A DNA stretch of 32,083 nucleotides, taken from assembly GCA_910584345.1 (NCBI GenBank), contig CAJTZX010000044.1, forward strand, positions 1-32,083. Reading direction: 5' to 3'. Shown in pieces: positions 1-7,091 of this stretch (within the stretch, counting starts at the first letter, position 1; each line of letters starts with the position of its first letter). A program made the translations under genes and the position numbers. Under the pieces are notes generated by a model. That model saw nothing but the letters and a program-made list of their open reading frames with translations, ran no database searches and was not told the origin of the DNA. This DNA is from an uncultured Eubacterium sp. GTDB lineage: Bacteria > Bacillota > Clostridia > Lachnospirales > Lachnospiraceae.

Positions 1-139
1 TGGAACAGGAACAAGAAACAAGGGCAGCTCCCCACCATCCGGCGTCCGGTAATCCGGGAAAAACAACACTTTGTCTAAACTGTTGCTTTGACTTGTCCAC
101 CCCTGTGAATAGTAACATACAAAGTCGGTAAAATTCAGA
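1..139. other. Left-edge region without an assigned gene
   Basis: No gene can be assigned. On the minus strand a frame is open from about 165 to the window edge and reads like protein (it contains CYYSQGWTSQSNSLDKV and later FFPDYRTPDGGE), but it has no ATG/GTG/TTG start with a ribosome site and a TAA closes it near 165. A different minus frame has an ATG at 118 without a ribosome site. It could be the start of a gene continuing outside the window, or a remnant. Confidence 0.3.
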
Positions 140-168
140 TTGAGTCTGGTCAGAAAGTATGTTATGAT
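140..168 (+). promoter_or_regulatory. Promoter of metA
   Basis: TTGAGT at 140-145 and TATGAT at 163-168 are separated by exactly 17 bases, a good match to a SigA promoter. Transcription would start near 175, leaving a leader of about 170 bases that carries the inverted-repeat element at 210-297. I see no S-box (SAM riboswitch) or T-box signature in the leader. Confidence 0.6.
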
Positions 169-209
169 AGAGCAATATGAAAAGTATCATAGGGCAGTTT
201 ATCAGAACG

Positions 210-297
210 GTTAGGAACTGTAAATAAATAATGGATGAATAGCGCTGTCGGAGAAAAAGATAAGCAATATCAGCAGTTGTTTATTTACAGTTCCTTA
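210..297. repeat. 88-bp inverted-repeat element (copy 1)
   Basis: The ends are near-perfect inverted repeats: GGAACTGTAAATAAA at 214-228 is matched by its reverse complement at about 281-295, and the match extends to about 20 bases with one mismatch. The interior contains CGGAGAAAAAGATAAG at 249-264. A second copy lies at 25850-25940 with the same ends and the same internal CGGAGAAAAAGAYAAG. Both copies lie directly upstream of a gene's ribosome site. It may be a MITE-like non-autonomous element or a structured RNA leader. Confidence 0.75.
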
Positions 298-346
298 CGA
301 AAAGACTGAGAAATGTCTATGAAGAAAAGAATAGGAGAGATGATTT

Positions 347-1252
347 ATGCCGATTAAGATTCAGGATGCGCTTCCGGCGCGTGAGATTTTAGAAAATGAG
401 AATATATTTGTAATGACGGAGTATCGTGCGATGCATCAGGATATCCGCCCGCTGAATGTGCTGATGCTGAATCTGATGCCGACAAAAATCGTGACAGAGA
501 CACAATTTTTAAGGAAACTGTCTAATACGCCATTGCAGGTAGAGGTGGAATTTTTGCATATGGCCAGTCACGTTTCTACGCATGTAGATCAGACGCATTT
601 GAATACTTTTTATCAGGTATTTGGACAGATTAAAGATAAGAAGTATGACGGAATGATTATTACTGGGGCGCCGTTGGATTTTGTGTCTTTTGAAGATGTG
701 GATTACTGGGAAGAATTAAAACAGATTATGGAGTGGACGAAGACACACGTGCATTGTACGCTTCATTCCTGTTGGGGTTCTTTTGCGGGCTTGTATTATC
801 ATTATGGAATTCAAAAAAGAGATCATGTTCCGAAACTATCCGGTATTTATTCTCATCGGATGATTAAGAAAAATTCGCCGTTGTTCCGCGGCTTTGATGA
901 TGTATTTTATGCACCGCATTCCAGAGCGACGGAAATAACGGCGGAACAGATCGAAGCAGTGCCGGAACTTGAGATTATGGCGGTATCTGAGGAAGCCGGG
1001 GTAGCGATTGCAAAGACGGTGGACAGCAGGCAATTTTTTATTACCTGCCATCCGGAGTATGATTCAGATACACTCAAGCTGGAATATGAGCGCGATTTGG
1101 AAAAAGGGATGAATCCACTAGTTCCGGTCAACTATTTTCCAAATGACGATCCTTCAAAAGCGCCGATTGTGAATTGGAGATCTACCGGACAGCTGCTTCT
1201 TTCTAATTGGCTGAATTATTACGTATATCAGAGTACACCTTATAAGCTGTAG
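347..1252 (+). CDS. metA: Homoserine O-acyltransferase MetA
   Basis: Transfers an acyl group from acyl-CoA to the hydroxyl of L-homoserine, the first committed step of methionine synthesis, in the cytoplasm. The 301 residues match the family length. The catalytic Cys is C142 (in HSCWG) and the His/Glu pair is H235/E237 (in CHPEYD), at the same numbers as in E. coli MetA; the YYHYGI motif follows at 150-155. The start has AGGAGA at 333-338, 8 bases upstream. Residue 111, which in this family separates acetyl-CoA (Glu) from succinyl-CoA (Gly) enzymes, is Asp here (GAPLDF), and the usual CWGAQAG is CWGSFAG. By chemistry an acidic residue suggests acetyl-CoA, but that is inference. It is transcribed alone, from the promoter at 140-168 to the terminator at 1321-1361. 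Confidence 0.95.
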   Translation: MPIKIQDALPAREILENENIFVMTEYRAMHQDIRPLNVLMLNLMPTKIVTETQFLRKLSNTPLQVEVEFLHMASHVSTHVDQTHLNTFYQVFGQIKDKKYDGMIITGAPLDFVSFEDVDYWEELKQIMEWTKTHVHCTLHSCWGSFAGLYYHYGIQKRDHVPKLSGIYSHRMIKKNSPLFRGFDDVFYAPHSRATEITAEQIEAVPELEIMAVSEEAGVAIAKTVDSRQFFITCHPEYDSDTLKLEYERDLEKGMNPLVPVNYFPNDDPSKAPIVNWRSTGQLLLSNWLNYYVYQSTPYKL

Positions 1253-1320
1253 GAAGAATAGCAGATACCAATCCCATTTCCTAAATTAACATTTTTTTGT
1301 TATCTTTCATTTAAGTATAC

Positions 1321-1361
1321 AGGCTATTTCCGATGGTTATAGGAGATAGCCTACCTTTTTG
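1321..1361 (+). terminator. Terminator of metA
   Basis: AGGCTATTTCC (1321-1331) pairs with GGAGATAGCCT (1342-1352) with one mismatch around a 10-base loop, followed by a T-rich tail (ACCTTTTT). The tail orientation fits termination of plus-strand metA transcription before the convergent hydrolase gene. Confidence 0.75.
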
Positions 1362-1425
1362 TATAGCGACGCTAAATCGGTTAGAGAAGTGCGCCGAAAG
1401 AATCGCAATGTATCAAGTATAAAGT

Positions 1426-2625
1426 TTAAAAGATTTGTTCAAAAAAATGAAGCATTTGTTCACTCCATGTTTTGCATGAGCAATTGTAACCAAGGCCGAC
1501 TCCGTGATCTCCGGTAGGGAAGATCTGACACAGATGTGGAACATCAGCGGCGTTAAGCGCTTGTTCCAGACGTTTCGTATTGCTTGCAGGTACGCAGCCG
1601 TCGTCTTCATTGGCAAAGGCATATACAGGCGGATAATCCGGCGTAATGTGCGTTTCCACAGACAAAGCCTCACGCAGTCCCGGCTGCTGTCCGGTCAGGT
1701 TAAGGTAACTGCCTTCATGGTATTCGGATAAAAAGCTGATAACCGGGTAAAGAAGTCCGATGCCATCCGGCCTTGCGGAACAGTTTTCGTATTTTTTCAA
1801 AACAGGAGTACTTACAGTATTGTTTTTTAATTCTGTGATTACCTGCTGTTTTAAAGTTTCATGCAGAAACGCTTCGCTGGCGCATAAATGTCCGCCGGCA
1901 GATGAACCGACGATCAGTATCCGGTTTGGATCTACTTGATATTGAGCTGCATGTGCACGCACATGTAAGATTGCTAATGCTAAGTCCATTTGCGGCAGTG
2001 GGTAGTAATTTGGTGTTATGCGATAATTTAAAAGAAAGGCTTTGTATCCGCCGTCTCTTTCCATCCGCTGCGCCAGCTGCAGTCCTTCAGAATATGCGGA
2101 GATCATCTCATAGCCGCCTCCGGGACAAATAATAACAGCCGGACGTATGGAATTGTCTTTTCGTTTATTGGGAGAAACGGCTGTAGATGTATACGGCGGC
2201 ACAGATCCGGTGCCGGCAGTATGGGCAAAAGCGGTGATATCTGTGTCGGGATTGCCGGTAAACAGCCATACGGAATCCGTACAATTTAAATCAGAATCAG
2301 GAATCCAGTTGTCAAAACTTGTACTGCCGCTGTCTTTTTGTTCCGCAGATGCGATAGGACAGGAATCCGGATGCCAGAGAGGGATAAAAAGAAAACGGTT
2401 GTGTTCAGCCGCTTCCATAAGAACATTTGCACTTTCTACAAATGCGTCTGATAAAAAAGGAACACCCCATTCCATTTGGGTTTCGGTTTCGATTTGATGC
2501 ATGGTATGCGAGGAATACTGTGGGGGAATCTGCTCCAGCCAGCAAGTGGGAAACAGGCCGCCGATAGCTTTTTTTATCGGTTTGGTATTCATGATTTGTT
2601 CAAACGTATCATTTTTAGTAAACAT
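1426..2625 (-). CDS. Alpha/beta-hydrolase (esterase-like)
   Basis: A 399-residue alpha/beta-hydrolase of the carboxylesterase/acetyl-esterase type. Visible elements are the oxyanion-hole stretch CPGGGY (167-172), the nucleophile elbow GSSAG with Ser242, the acid in DDGCVP (Asp342) and the His in GDHGVG (His374), in the expected order. The first 110 residues precede the hydrolase fold, have no signal peptide and are not recognised, so the enzyme appears cytoplasmic. The start is supported by AAAGGAG about 9 bases upstream. The gene has its own promoter and converges on metA. The substrate cannot be told from sequence; short acyl esters or acetylated sugars are plausible. Confidence 0.85.
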   Translation of the reverse strand: MFTKNDTFEQIMNTKPIKKAIGGLFPTCWLEQIPPQYSSHTMHQIETETQMEWGVPFLSDAFVESANVLMEAAEHNRFLFIPLWHPDSCPIASAEQKDSGSTSFDNWIPDSDLNCTDSVWLFTGNPDTDITAFAHTAGTGSVPPYTSTAVSPNKRKDNSIRPAVIICPGGGYEMISAYSEGLQLAQRMERDGGYKAFLLNYRITPNYYPLPQMDLALAILHVRAHAAQYQVDPNRILIVGSSAGGHLCASEAFLHETLKQQVITELKNNTVSTPVLKKYENCSARPDGIGLLYPVISFLSEYHEGSYLNLTGQQPGLREALSVETHITPDYPPVYAFANEDDGCVPASNTKRLEQALNAADVPHLCQIFPTGDHGVGLGYNCSCKTWSEQMLHFFEQIF

Positions 2626-2659
2626 ATGATGATTTCTCCTTTCGGTATTGCTTTCGTAT

Positions 2660-2687
2660 ATTTTACTACAAAAAAAGAAAAAAACAA
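2660..2687 (-). promoter_or_regulatory. Promoter of the hydrolase gene
   Basis: Reading the minus strand, TTGTTT (2687-2682) and TAAAAT (2665-2660) are separated by 16 bases and lie about 35 bases upstream of the start codon. The spacer is a T-rich run. Confidence 0.45.
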
Positions 2688-2718
2688 GTGCCGCAAGTTA
2701 GGATGGTTGAATAATTCG

Positions 2719-2745
2719 CTCTCTTTTTCGTGCAGGAAAAGAGAG
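2719..2745. other. Hairpin between hydrolase promoter and AraC remnant
   Basis: CTCTCTTTTTC (2719-2729) and GGAAAAGAGAG (2735-2745) form an about 10-bp stem with a 5-base loop and one mismatch. There is no T-run on either side, so it is not a clear terminator. Its role is unknown. Confidence 0.4.
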
Positions 2746-2797
2746 GAAAAACAAGTGAATGGTTGCTAAAATGAAATAGAAAGGGGCAGACAAAGCA

Positions 2798-3011
2798 ATG
2801 GAATGGATAGACAGATTAAATGAAGCGATGGATGATATAGAAAATTATGGTAGTGCCGAATTTATGGCAGGAGGCTTCTCAAAACGGAACAGTGGAAAAG
2901 CTTCCGACATCCGGTTATGAATATGCCGAAGCGCCGGATATAGAGGTATATTTGAATGCAGATCCGCAAAATGCAAAGTATGAAGTATGGATTCTGGTGA
3001 TAAAAAAATAA
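2798..3011 (+). pseudogene. Remnant of an AraC-family regulator with GyrI-like domain
   Basis: An ATG at 2798 behind AAAGGGG begins MEWIDRLNEAMDDIENYG, the characteristic N-terminus of AraC regulators that carry a C-terminal GyrI-like effector domain. This frame ends at a TGA at 2918-2920. From about 2855 the +1 frame reads EKLPTSGYEYAEAPDIEVYL and then ends YEVWILVIKK at the TAA 3009-3011, which is a typical C-terminus of the same protein class. Only about 71 codons remain of an expected 280-300, and the two ends are in different frames. The central DNA-binding domain and most of the effector domain have been removed by an internal deletion. It cannot function as a regulator. Confidence 0.75.
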
Positions 3012-3017
3012 GGGATC

Positions 3018-3045
3018 TTGACAAATGCTGTAAATCCGTTATGAT
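3018..3045 (+). promoter_or_regulatory. Promoter of the RpiR-type regulator
   Basis: A consensus TTGACA (3018-3023) and TATGAT (3040-3045) with a 16-base spacer. The -35 box starts 7 bases after the end of the AraC remnant. The leader to the ATG at 3083 is about 30 bases. Confidence 0.7.
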
Positions 3046-3082
3046 AAATGCATGAAAATAAGTTTCGCGCAGGAGGAATCAT

Positions 3083-3934
3083 ATGGAAAGACAGCAGTCT
3101 GTCATGGATACGATCCATATTTTATATGACAGCTTTTTTGAACAGGAGAAAAAGATCGCAAATTATATCATACAAGACCATACGCAAGTCATTAATATGA
3201 CAATCGGTGAACTGGCGGAAGCCTGCGGTACAAGCGTTGCTACTGTTTCAAGATTTTGCCGCAAATGCGGAGTAGACGGCTTTCACCAGCTTAAGATCAT
3301 GCTTGCAAAAGAGATCGCAGACAGCAGTACGGAGCTGCCTGTTTCCAACCATATATCCAGAACGGAAATTGGGCAGTCGCTCCAAAATATTCTGGCGAAT
3401 AAAATAGAGGAGATTCGTCAGACCATATCCTTGATGGATGAAAAGCAGTTGAATACGATATTGGATGATATAAAATCCGCTAGAATTGTGCAGTTTGTTG
3501 CGGTAGGGAATACAATTCCAGTTGCGCTTGATGGAGCGTTTAAATTTAATGAAATTGGAATTAAAGCAGTTGCAGGCACAATTTGGGAAACACAGCTTGC
3601 ATTTTCGCTGTCGCTGAGCAGGGACGATGTATTGATTGCGATCTCCAATTCTGGAGAATCTCGTCAGGTTGTAAAGATGGTACAAGAAGCAGGGAAAAAC
3701 AATGTGATTACGATCGGGATAACGAATAATCCAAATTCAACAGTAGGACGATGTGTGGATTACCATATCCAGACGGCGACGCGGGAGAAATTGTTTTTAA
3801 ATGAGATCTGCTTTTCCAGAGTGTCGGCAATGACAGTGATTGAGGTATTGTATTTGTTTCTGACAGTAGGACAGGAACGCAGCTATGACCGTATGAGCAA
3901 ATGTGAGAGCTTGATTGCAGATGAGAAGCTGTAA
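3083..3934 (+). CDS. MurR/RpiR family transcriptional regulator
   Basis: A 283-residue DNA-binding regulator. Residues 1-78 form the N-terminal helix-turn-helix domain (TIGELAEACGTSVATVSRFC is the recognition region), and about 125-260 form a SIS sugar-phosphate-binding domain with AISNSGESRQVV as its phosphate-binding loop. Regulators of this family sense a phosphosugar and usually control the adjacent sugar genes, here the PTS operon starting at 4328. The start is set by AGGAGG at 3071-3076, 6 bases upstream. The gene has its own promoter and a strong terminator, so it is not cotranscribed with the operon by default. Confidence 0.92.
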   Translation: MERQQSVMDTIHILYDSFFEQEKKIANYIIQDHTQVINMTIGELAEACGTSVATVSRFCRKCGVDGFHQLKIMLAKEIADSSTELPVSNHISRTEIGQSLQNILANKIEEIRQTISLMDEKQLNTILDDIKSARIVQFVAVGNTIPVALDGAFKFNEIGIKAVAGTIWETQLAFSLSLSRDDVLIAISNSGESRQVVKMVQEAGKNNVITIGITNNPNSTVGRCVDYHIQTATREKLFLNEICFSRVSAMTVIEVLYLFLTVGQERSYDRMSKCESLIADEKL

Positions 3935-3951
3935 TCAGGCAGATAGAGTTT

Positions 3952-3988
3952 AGCAGCTATGAATAAAAAATTTATAGCTGCTTTTTTG
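3952..3988 (+). terminator. Terminator of the RpiR-type gene
   Basis: AGCAGCTAT (3952-3960) pairs perfectly with ATAGCTGCT (3974-3982), followed by TTTTTT. It separates the regulator gene from the sugar operon. Confidence 0.85.
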
Positions 3989-4025
3989 TAATATTTAGGA
4001 ATATTTGCTGCAATGAGGAAATGGG

Positions 4026-4092
4026 GTTATTCATGAAAATAATTATCACGTTGTATTTCGGATAAGCTGATGGATATATCATGTTATTCATG
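4026..4092. repeat. Direct repeat GTTATTCATG upstream of the PTS operon
   Basis: The 10-mer GTTATTCATG occurs at 4026-4035 and again at 4083-4092, with start-to-start spacing of 57 bases, about 90-150 bases upstream of the operon promoter. It could be an upstream regulator site pair. No protein can be assigned from sequence. Confidence 0.35.
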
Positions 4093-4184
4093 TGCAAGAG
4101 TCACAAAAAAGATATGTTTTAAAAGTGAAAATCGTGCATTGTATTGTTAAAAATGTGGAAAAAATGATTTTCGAGAAAAACGAA

Positions 4185-4212
4185 TTGACAAAAATGAATT
4201 CCATGATATACT
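4185..4212 (+). promoter_or_regulatory. Promoter of the sugar PTS operon
   Basis: TTGACA (4185-4190) and TATACT (4207-4212) with a 16-base spacer and an extended -10 TG at 4204-4205. Transcription would start near 4219. Confidence 0.7.
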
Positions 4213-4228
4213 AAAGATACAAAAATAA

Positions 4229-4240
4229 ATATCGCGATAT
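4229..4240. promoter_or_regulatory. Candidate operator, perfect 12-bp palindrome
   Basis: ATATCGCGATAT is a perfect palindrome located about 10-20 bases after the predicted transcription start, a position where a bound repressor would block RNA polymerase. The RpiR-type regulator at 3083 is the nearest candidate ligand. I noticed no other copy in the window. Confidence 0.45.
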
Positions 4241-4327
4241 GAGAAAGAACAATATTTGTTTACACGATCCGGAGGGATGATTTAAGAACTAAAATGTAGC
4301 TTAAAAAGAATAAAGGAGGAAACAGGA

Positions 4328-6253
4328 ATGCGAATCAGTGAGTTGCTTAGCTTACAGGCCATTGATGTAAACGCCAGCGTTGCTTCAAAAGCAGAGACAA
4401 TTGATTACATGACGCGTCTGATGGAAAAATCAGGAAATCTCAACGACAGAGAAGCATATAAGAAAGGTGTTCTGGCAAGAGAAGAAGAGGGTACGACAGG
4501 AATAGGCGAAGGAATTGCAATCCCGCATTCGAAATGTGCGGCAGTAAAACGTGCGGGACTGGCTGCGATTGTTGTAAAAGATGGCGTGGATTATGAATCA
4601 CTGGATGATGAACCGGCAGATTTGATTTTTATGATTGCTGCACCGGAAACAGGGGCAAATGTGCATCTGGAAGCGCTTGCTAAATTATCAACGATTCTTA
4701 TGGATACGGAATTTAAAGAAAGTCTGGTAAAAGCAGAAACGGCAGAACAGTTCATTCAGATGATTGATAAAAAAGAGGATGAATTGGACGGCAAAAATGA
4801 AAAAAAGGCCATGGAAGCTTCAAAAGACGGATATCGTGTGCTGGCTATTACGGCATGTCCGACTGGAATTGCCCATACGTTTATGGCAGCAGAAAGTTTG
4901 GATATGAAAGGGAAAGAGCTTGGGATATCTATTAAGGTAGAGACGCAGGGGGCAGATGGTGCAAAAAATGTACTGACAGCAGAGGATGTTGAAAATGCGG
5001 AGTGTATTATTATTGCAGCAGATAAAAAGGTGGATTTGGCCAGATTTGATGGGAAACCGGTGATTATTACAAAAGTGGCGGACGGCATACATAAAGCAGA
5101 TGAATTACTCCATCAGGCAGTCAGCAAAAATGTACCGATCTATCATCATACCGGAGCGGCACAGGCGGCTGATGATTCTTCTGAAAACGAAAGTGTGGGG
5201 CGGCGTATTTATAAAAATTTGATGAATGGCGTATCGCATATGCTGCCGTTTGTCATTGGCGGCGGTATCCTGATTGCATTGGCGTTTTTGCTAGACGATT
5301 ATAGTATTGATCCTGCAAATTTTGGTAAAAATACTCCTGTTGCGGCTTATTTGAAAACGATCGGTGAATTTTCTTTTGGCATGATGCTTCCAGTACTGGC
5401 TGGCTATATCGCAATGAGCATTGCAGACCGGCCTGGCTTGGCAGTAGGTTTTGTAGCTGGCCTTGTTGCTAAGAGTGGCTCTACATTTGCAAATCCGGCT
5501 GGTGGAGAAGTGAATGCAGGATTTTTAGGCGCGTTATTTGCTGGCTTTGCAGCGGGATATCTGGTGCTTTTATTAAAAAAGATGACTTCAAAATTGCCGC
5601 AGTCGTTAAATAGTGTGCGCCCAATGATTATTTATCCGGTGTTTGGTATTTTGACAGGCTCTATGATTACAACGCTTATTAATCCGCTGATGGGAATCAT
5701 TAATGATGGGCTTACCAGTGTATTAAACAGCATGAATGGAACGAGCAAAGTGTTGCTAGGAATGGTAGTAGCCGGCATGGAATCTGTAGATATGGGAGGT
5801 CCGGTAAATAAAACGGCTTATGTATTCGGAACTTCTCAGCTTGCAGAGGGTAACTTTGAAATTATGGCGGCTGTAATGGCCGGAGGAATGGTACCACCGC
5901 TTGTGATCGCTTTGTGTACGACGTTTTTTAAAAATCGATTTACACAAAAAGAAAGAGAATCCGGCCTTGTAAATTATTTGCTGGGATTATCTTTTATCTC
6001 AGAAGGAGCGATTCCATTTGCAGCCAACGATCCGCTGCGTGTGATACCAGCTTGTGTAGCAGGTTCTGCAGCAGCAGGAGGGATGTCTATGCTGTTTGGG
6101 TGTACCTTGCGTGCGCCGCATGGTGGCATTTTCGTATTGCCAACGATTGGAAATCCTTTGTTTTATGTACTTGCGATTTTTGCTGGTTCAGCAGTAGGAT
6201 GCCTGATTTTGGCAGTTCTTAAAAAACCTTTGAAAAATGATCGTGATTCATAA
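4328..6253 (+). CDS. fruA: PTS fructose-type permease, EIIABC fusion
   Basis: A membrane sugar importer that phosphorylates its substrate during uptake, using phosphate relayed from HPr. The 641 residues hold three domains in order: EIIA at about 1-150 with the phospho-His H67 in GIAIPHSK; a linker; EIIB at about 168-265 with the phospho-Cys C177 in ITACPTGIAHTFMAAE; and the multi-membrane EIIC from about 290 to the end. This is the layout of fructose-specific FruA. The start has AAAGGAGG at 4312-4319, 8 bases upstream. It is first in an operon with an RpiA homologue, a dehydrogenase and a PfkB kinase. The dehydrogenase and isomerase make a substrate other than fructose possible. Confidence 0.92.
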   Translation: MRISELLSLQAIDVNASVASKAETIDYMTRLMEKSGNLNDREAYKKGVLAREEEGTTGIGEGIAIPHSKCAAVKRAGLAAIVVKDGVDYESLDDEPADLIFMIAAPETGANVHLEALAKLSTILMDTEFKESLVKAETAEQFIQMIDKKEDELDGKNEKKAMEASKDGYRVLAITACPTGIAHTFMAAESLDMKGKELGISIKVETQGADGAKNVLTAEDVENAECIIIAADKKVDLARFDGKPVIITKVADGIHKADELLHQAVSKNVPIYHHTGAAQAADDSSENESVGRRIYKNLMNGVSHMLPFVIGGGILIALAFLLDDYSIDPANFGKNTPVAAYLKTIGEFSFGMMLPVLAGYIAMSIADRPGLAVGFVAGLVAKSGSTFANPAGGEVNAGFLGALFAGFAAGYLVLLLKKMTSKLPQSLNSVRPMIIYPVFGILTGSMITTLINPLMGIINDGLTSVLNSMNGTSKVLLGMVVAGMESVDMGGPVNKTAYVFGTSQLAEGNFEIMAAVMAGGMVPPLVIALCTTFFKNRFTQKERESGLVNYLLGLSFISEGAIPFAANDPLRVIPACVAGSAAAGGMSMLFGCTLRAPHGGIFVLPTIGNPLFYVLAIFAGSAVGCLILAVLKKPLKNDRDS

Positions 6254-6271
6254 CAGATATTTTGGTTTAAA

Positions 6272-6298
6272 CATTTTAAGTATTTCAAGCATTTTAAG
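6272..6298. repeat. Three tandem 9-bp units between fruA and rpiA
   Basis: CATTTTAAG, TATTTCAAG and CATTTTAAG follow each other without a gap. Further on, at about 6333-6352, the 8-mer AAGGAAAT occurs twice with a 10-base period. The stretch lies in the 121-base gap between the EIIABC stop and the isomerase start. It may be replication slippage; no function is visible. Confidence 0.5.
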
Positions 6299-6374
6299 CA
6301 TAAGAAAAAAGAGAAAACGGTGTGAAATAGATAAGGAAATAGAAGGAAATAGAAGAAAAAAGAAGGGCATTGAC

Positions 6375-7046
6375 ATGAAACGAAAATGTGCACAAAAAGC
6401 TATGGAAATGATAGACGATGGTATGGTTGTTGGATTGGGAGGCGGCTCTACGGTTGCCTTCCTCATCCAGGAGATCGCAAAGAGCGGCAGAAACATACAG
6501 GCAGTTACGCCGTCACAAAATACGCTCCGGCTTTGTATCGAGCATCAGATTCCGGTGCTGCCGTTAGAAATGACAGATACCGTGAACATTGCATTCGACG
6601 GATGCGATGAGCTGGATGCCAGTCTAAATGCACTAAAAAGCTGCGGCGGAATTCATACGAGGGAAAAAATTGTTGCATCTATGGCAAAAGAGTATATATT
6701 GCTGGTAGATGAAGAAAAGTGGAAAAAACAGTTGACATTTACACATCCTATTACAATAGAAGTTGTTCGTGCAGCAGTCAGTTTTGTCAAAAAATGTCTT
6801 GTGCAGATGGGCGCTCACGTACAGGAGCGACGTTCGGACGGCAAAGTGGGGATGCTGGTTAGTGACGATGGAAATTATCTGATCGATGCGGAATTTCAGA
6901 ATGTGAGTAATATTGCTGAACTGTCAGCCGAGTTAGATCAGATACCGGGAGTAGTCGGGCATTCGTTATTTTATCAGATTGCAACGAAAGCGATCATTGC
7001 AAAAACAGGTGACGTAGAGGTAGCAGTAAAAAAAATAGTGAAATGA
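6375..7046 (+). CDS. rpiA: Ribose-5-phosphate isomerase A family protein
   Basis: RpiA interconverts ribose 5-phosphate and ribulose 5-phosphate in the cytoplasm. The 223 residues fit the family length. The phosphate loop is GLGGGSTVAFL (20-30). The catalytic set is D75/D78/E79 in DGCDE, K88 and E97, with the same spacing as D81, D84, K94 and E103 of E. coli RpiA. Usual motifs are altered: DGADE is DGCDE, the Gly-rich KGGGG stretch is KSCGG, and the PVEVLP strand is ITIEVVR. I chose ATG 6375 (GAAGGG at 6361-6366, 8 bases upstream); an in-frame ATG at 6237 lies inside fruA and would add a low-complexity Lys/Arg tail. The divergence and PTS context suggest an operon-specific isomerase for another sugar phosphate, which is inference. 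Confidence 0.85.
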   Translation: MKRKCAQKAMEMIDDGMVVGLGGGSTVAFLIQEIAKSGRNIQAVTPSQNTLRLCIEHQIPVLPLEMTDTVNIAFDGCDELDASLNALKSCGGIHTREKIVASMAKEYILLVDEEKWKKQLTFTHPITIEVVRAAVSFVKKCLVQMGAHVQERRSDGKVGMLVSDDGNYLIDAEFQNVSNIAELSAELDQIPGVVGHSLFYQIATKAIIAKTGDVEVAVKKIVK

Positions 7047-7047
7047 G

Positions 7048-7075
7048 GTAACGGGCCTGTTATTTGAACCGTTGC
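7048..7075. repeat. Short palindromic repeat, short form
   Basis: GTAACGG (7048-7054) pairs with CCGTTGC (7069-7075) allowing one G-U pair. The right arm TTATTTGAACCGTT matches the TTATCTGAACTGTT core of the longer copies at 8081, 9991 and 17164. It lies just after the rpiA stop, so it would form a hairpin within the operon transcript. Confidence 0.55.
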
Positions 7076-7091
7076 CAGAAGAGGATGAGAA

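Noticed and set aside
169..346. S-box (SAM) or T-box riboswitch upstream of metA
   Set aside because: The leader is taken up by the inverted-repeat element and shows none of the conserved S-box or T-box sequence blocks.
6237..6374. N-terminal extension of the RpiA homologue to an ATG at 6237
   Set aside because: It overlaps the end of fruA, encodes a low-complexity Lys/Arg-rich tail and has no ribosome site; ATG 6375 has one and fits the family N-terminus.
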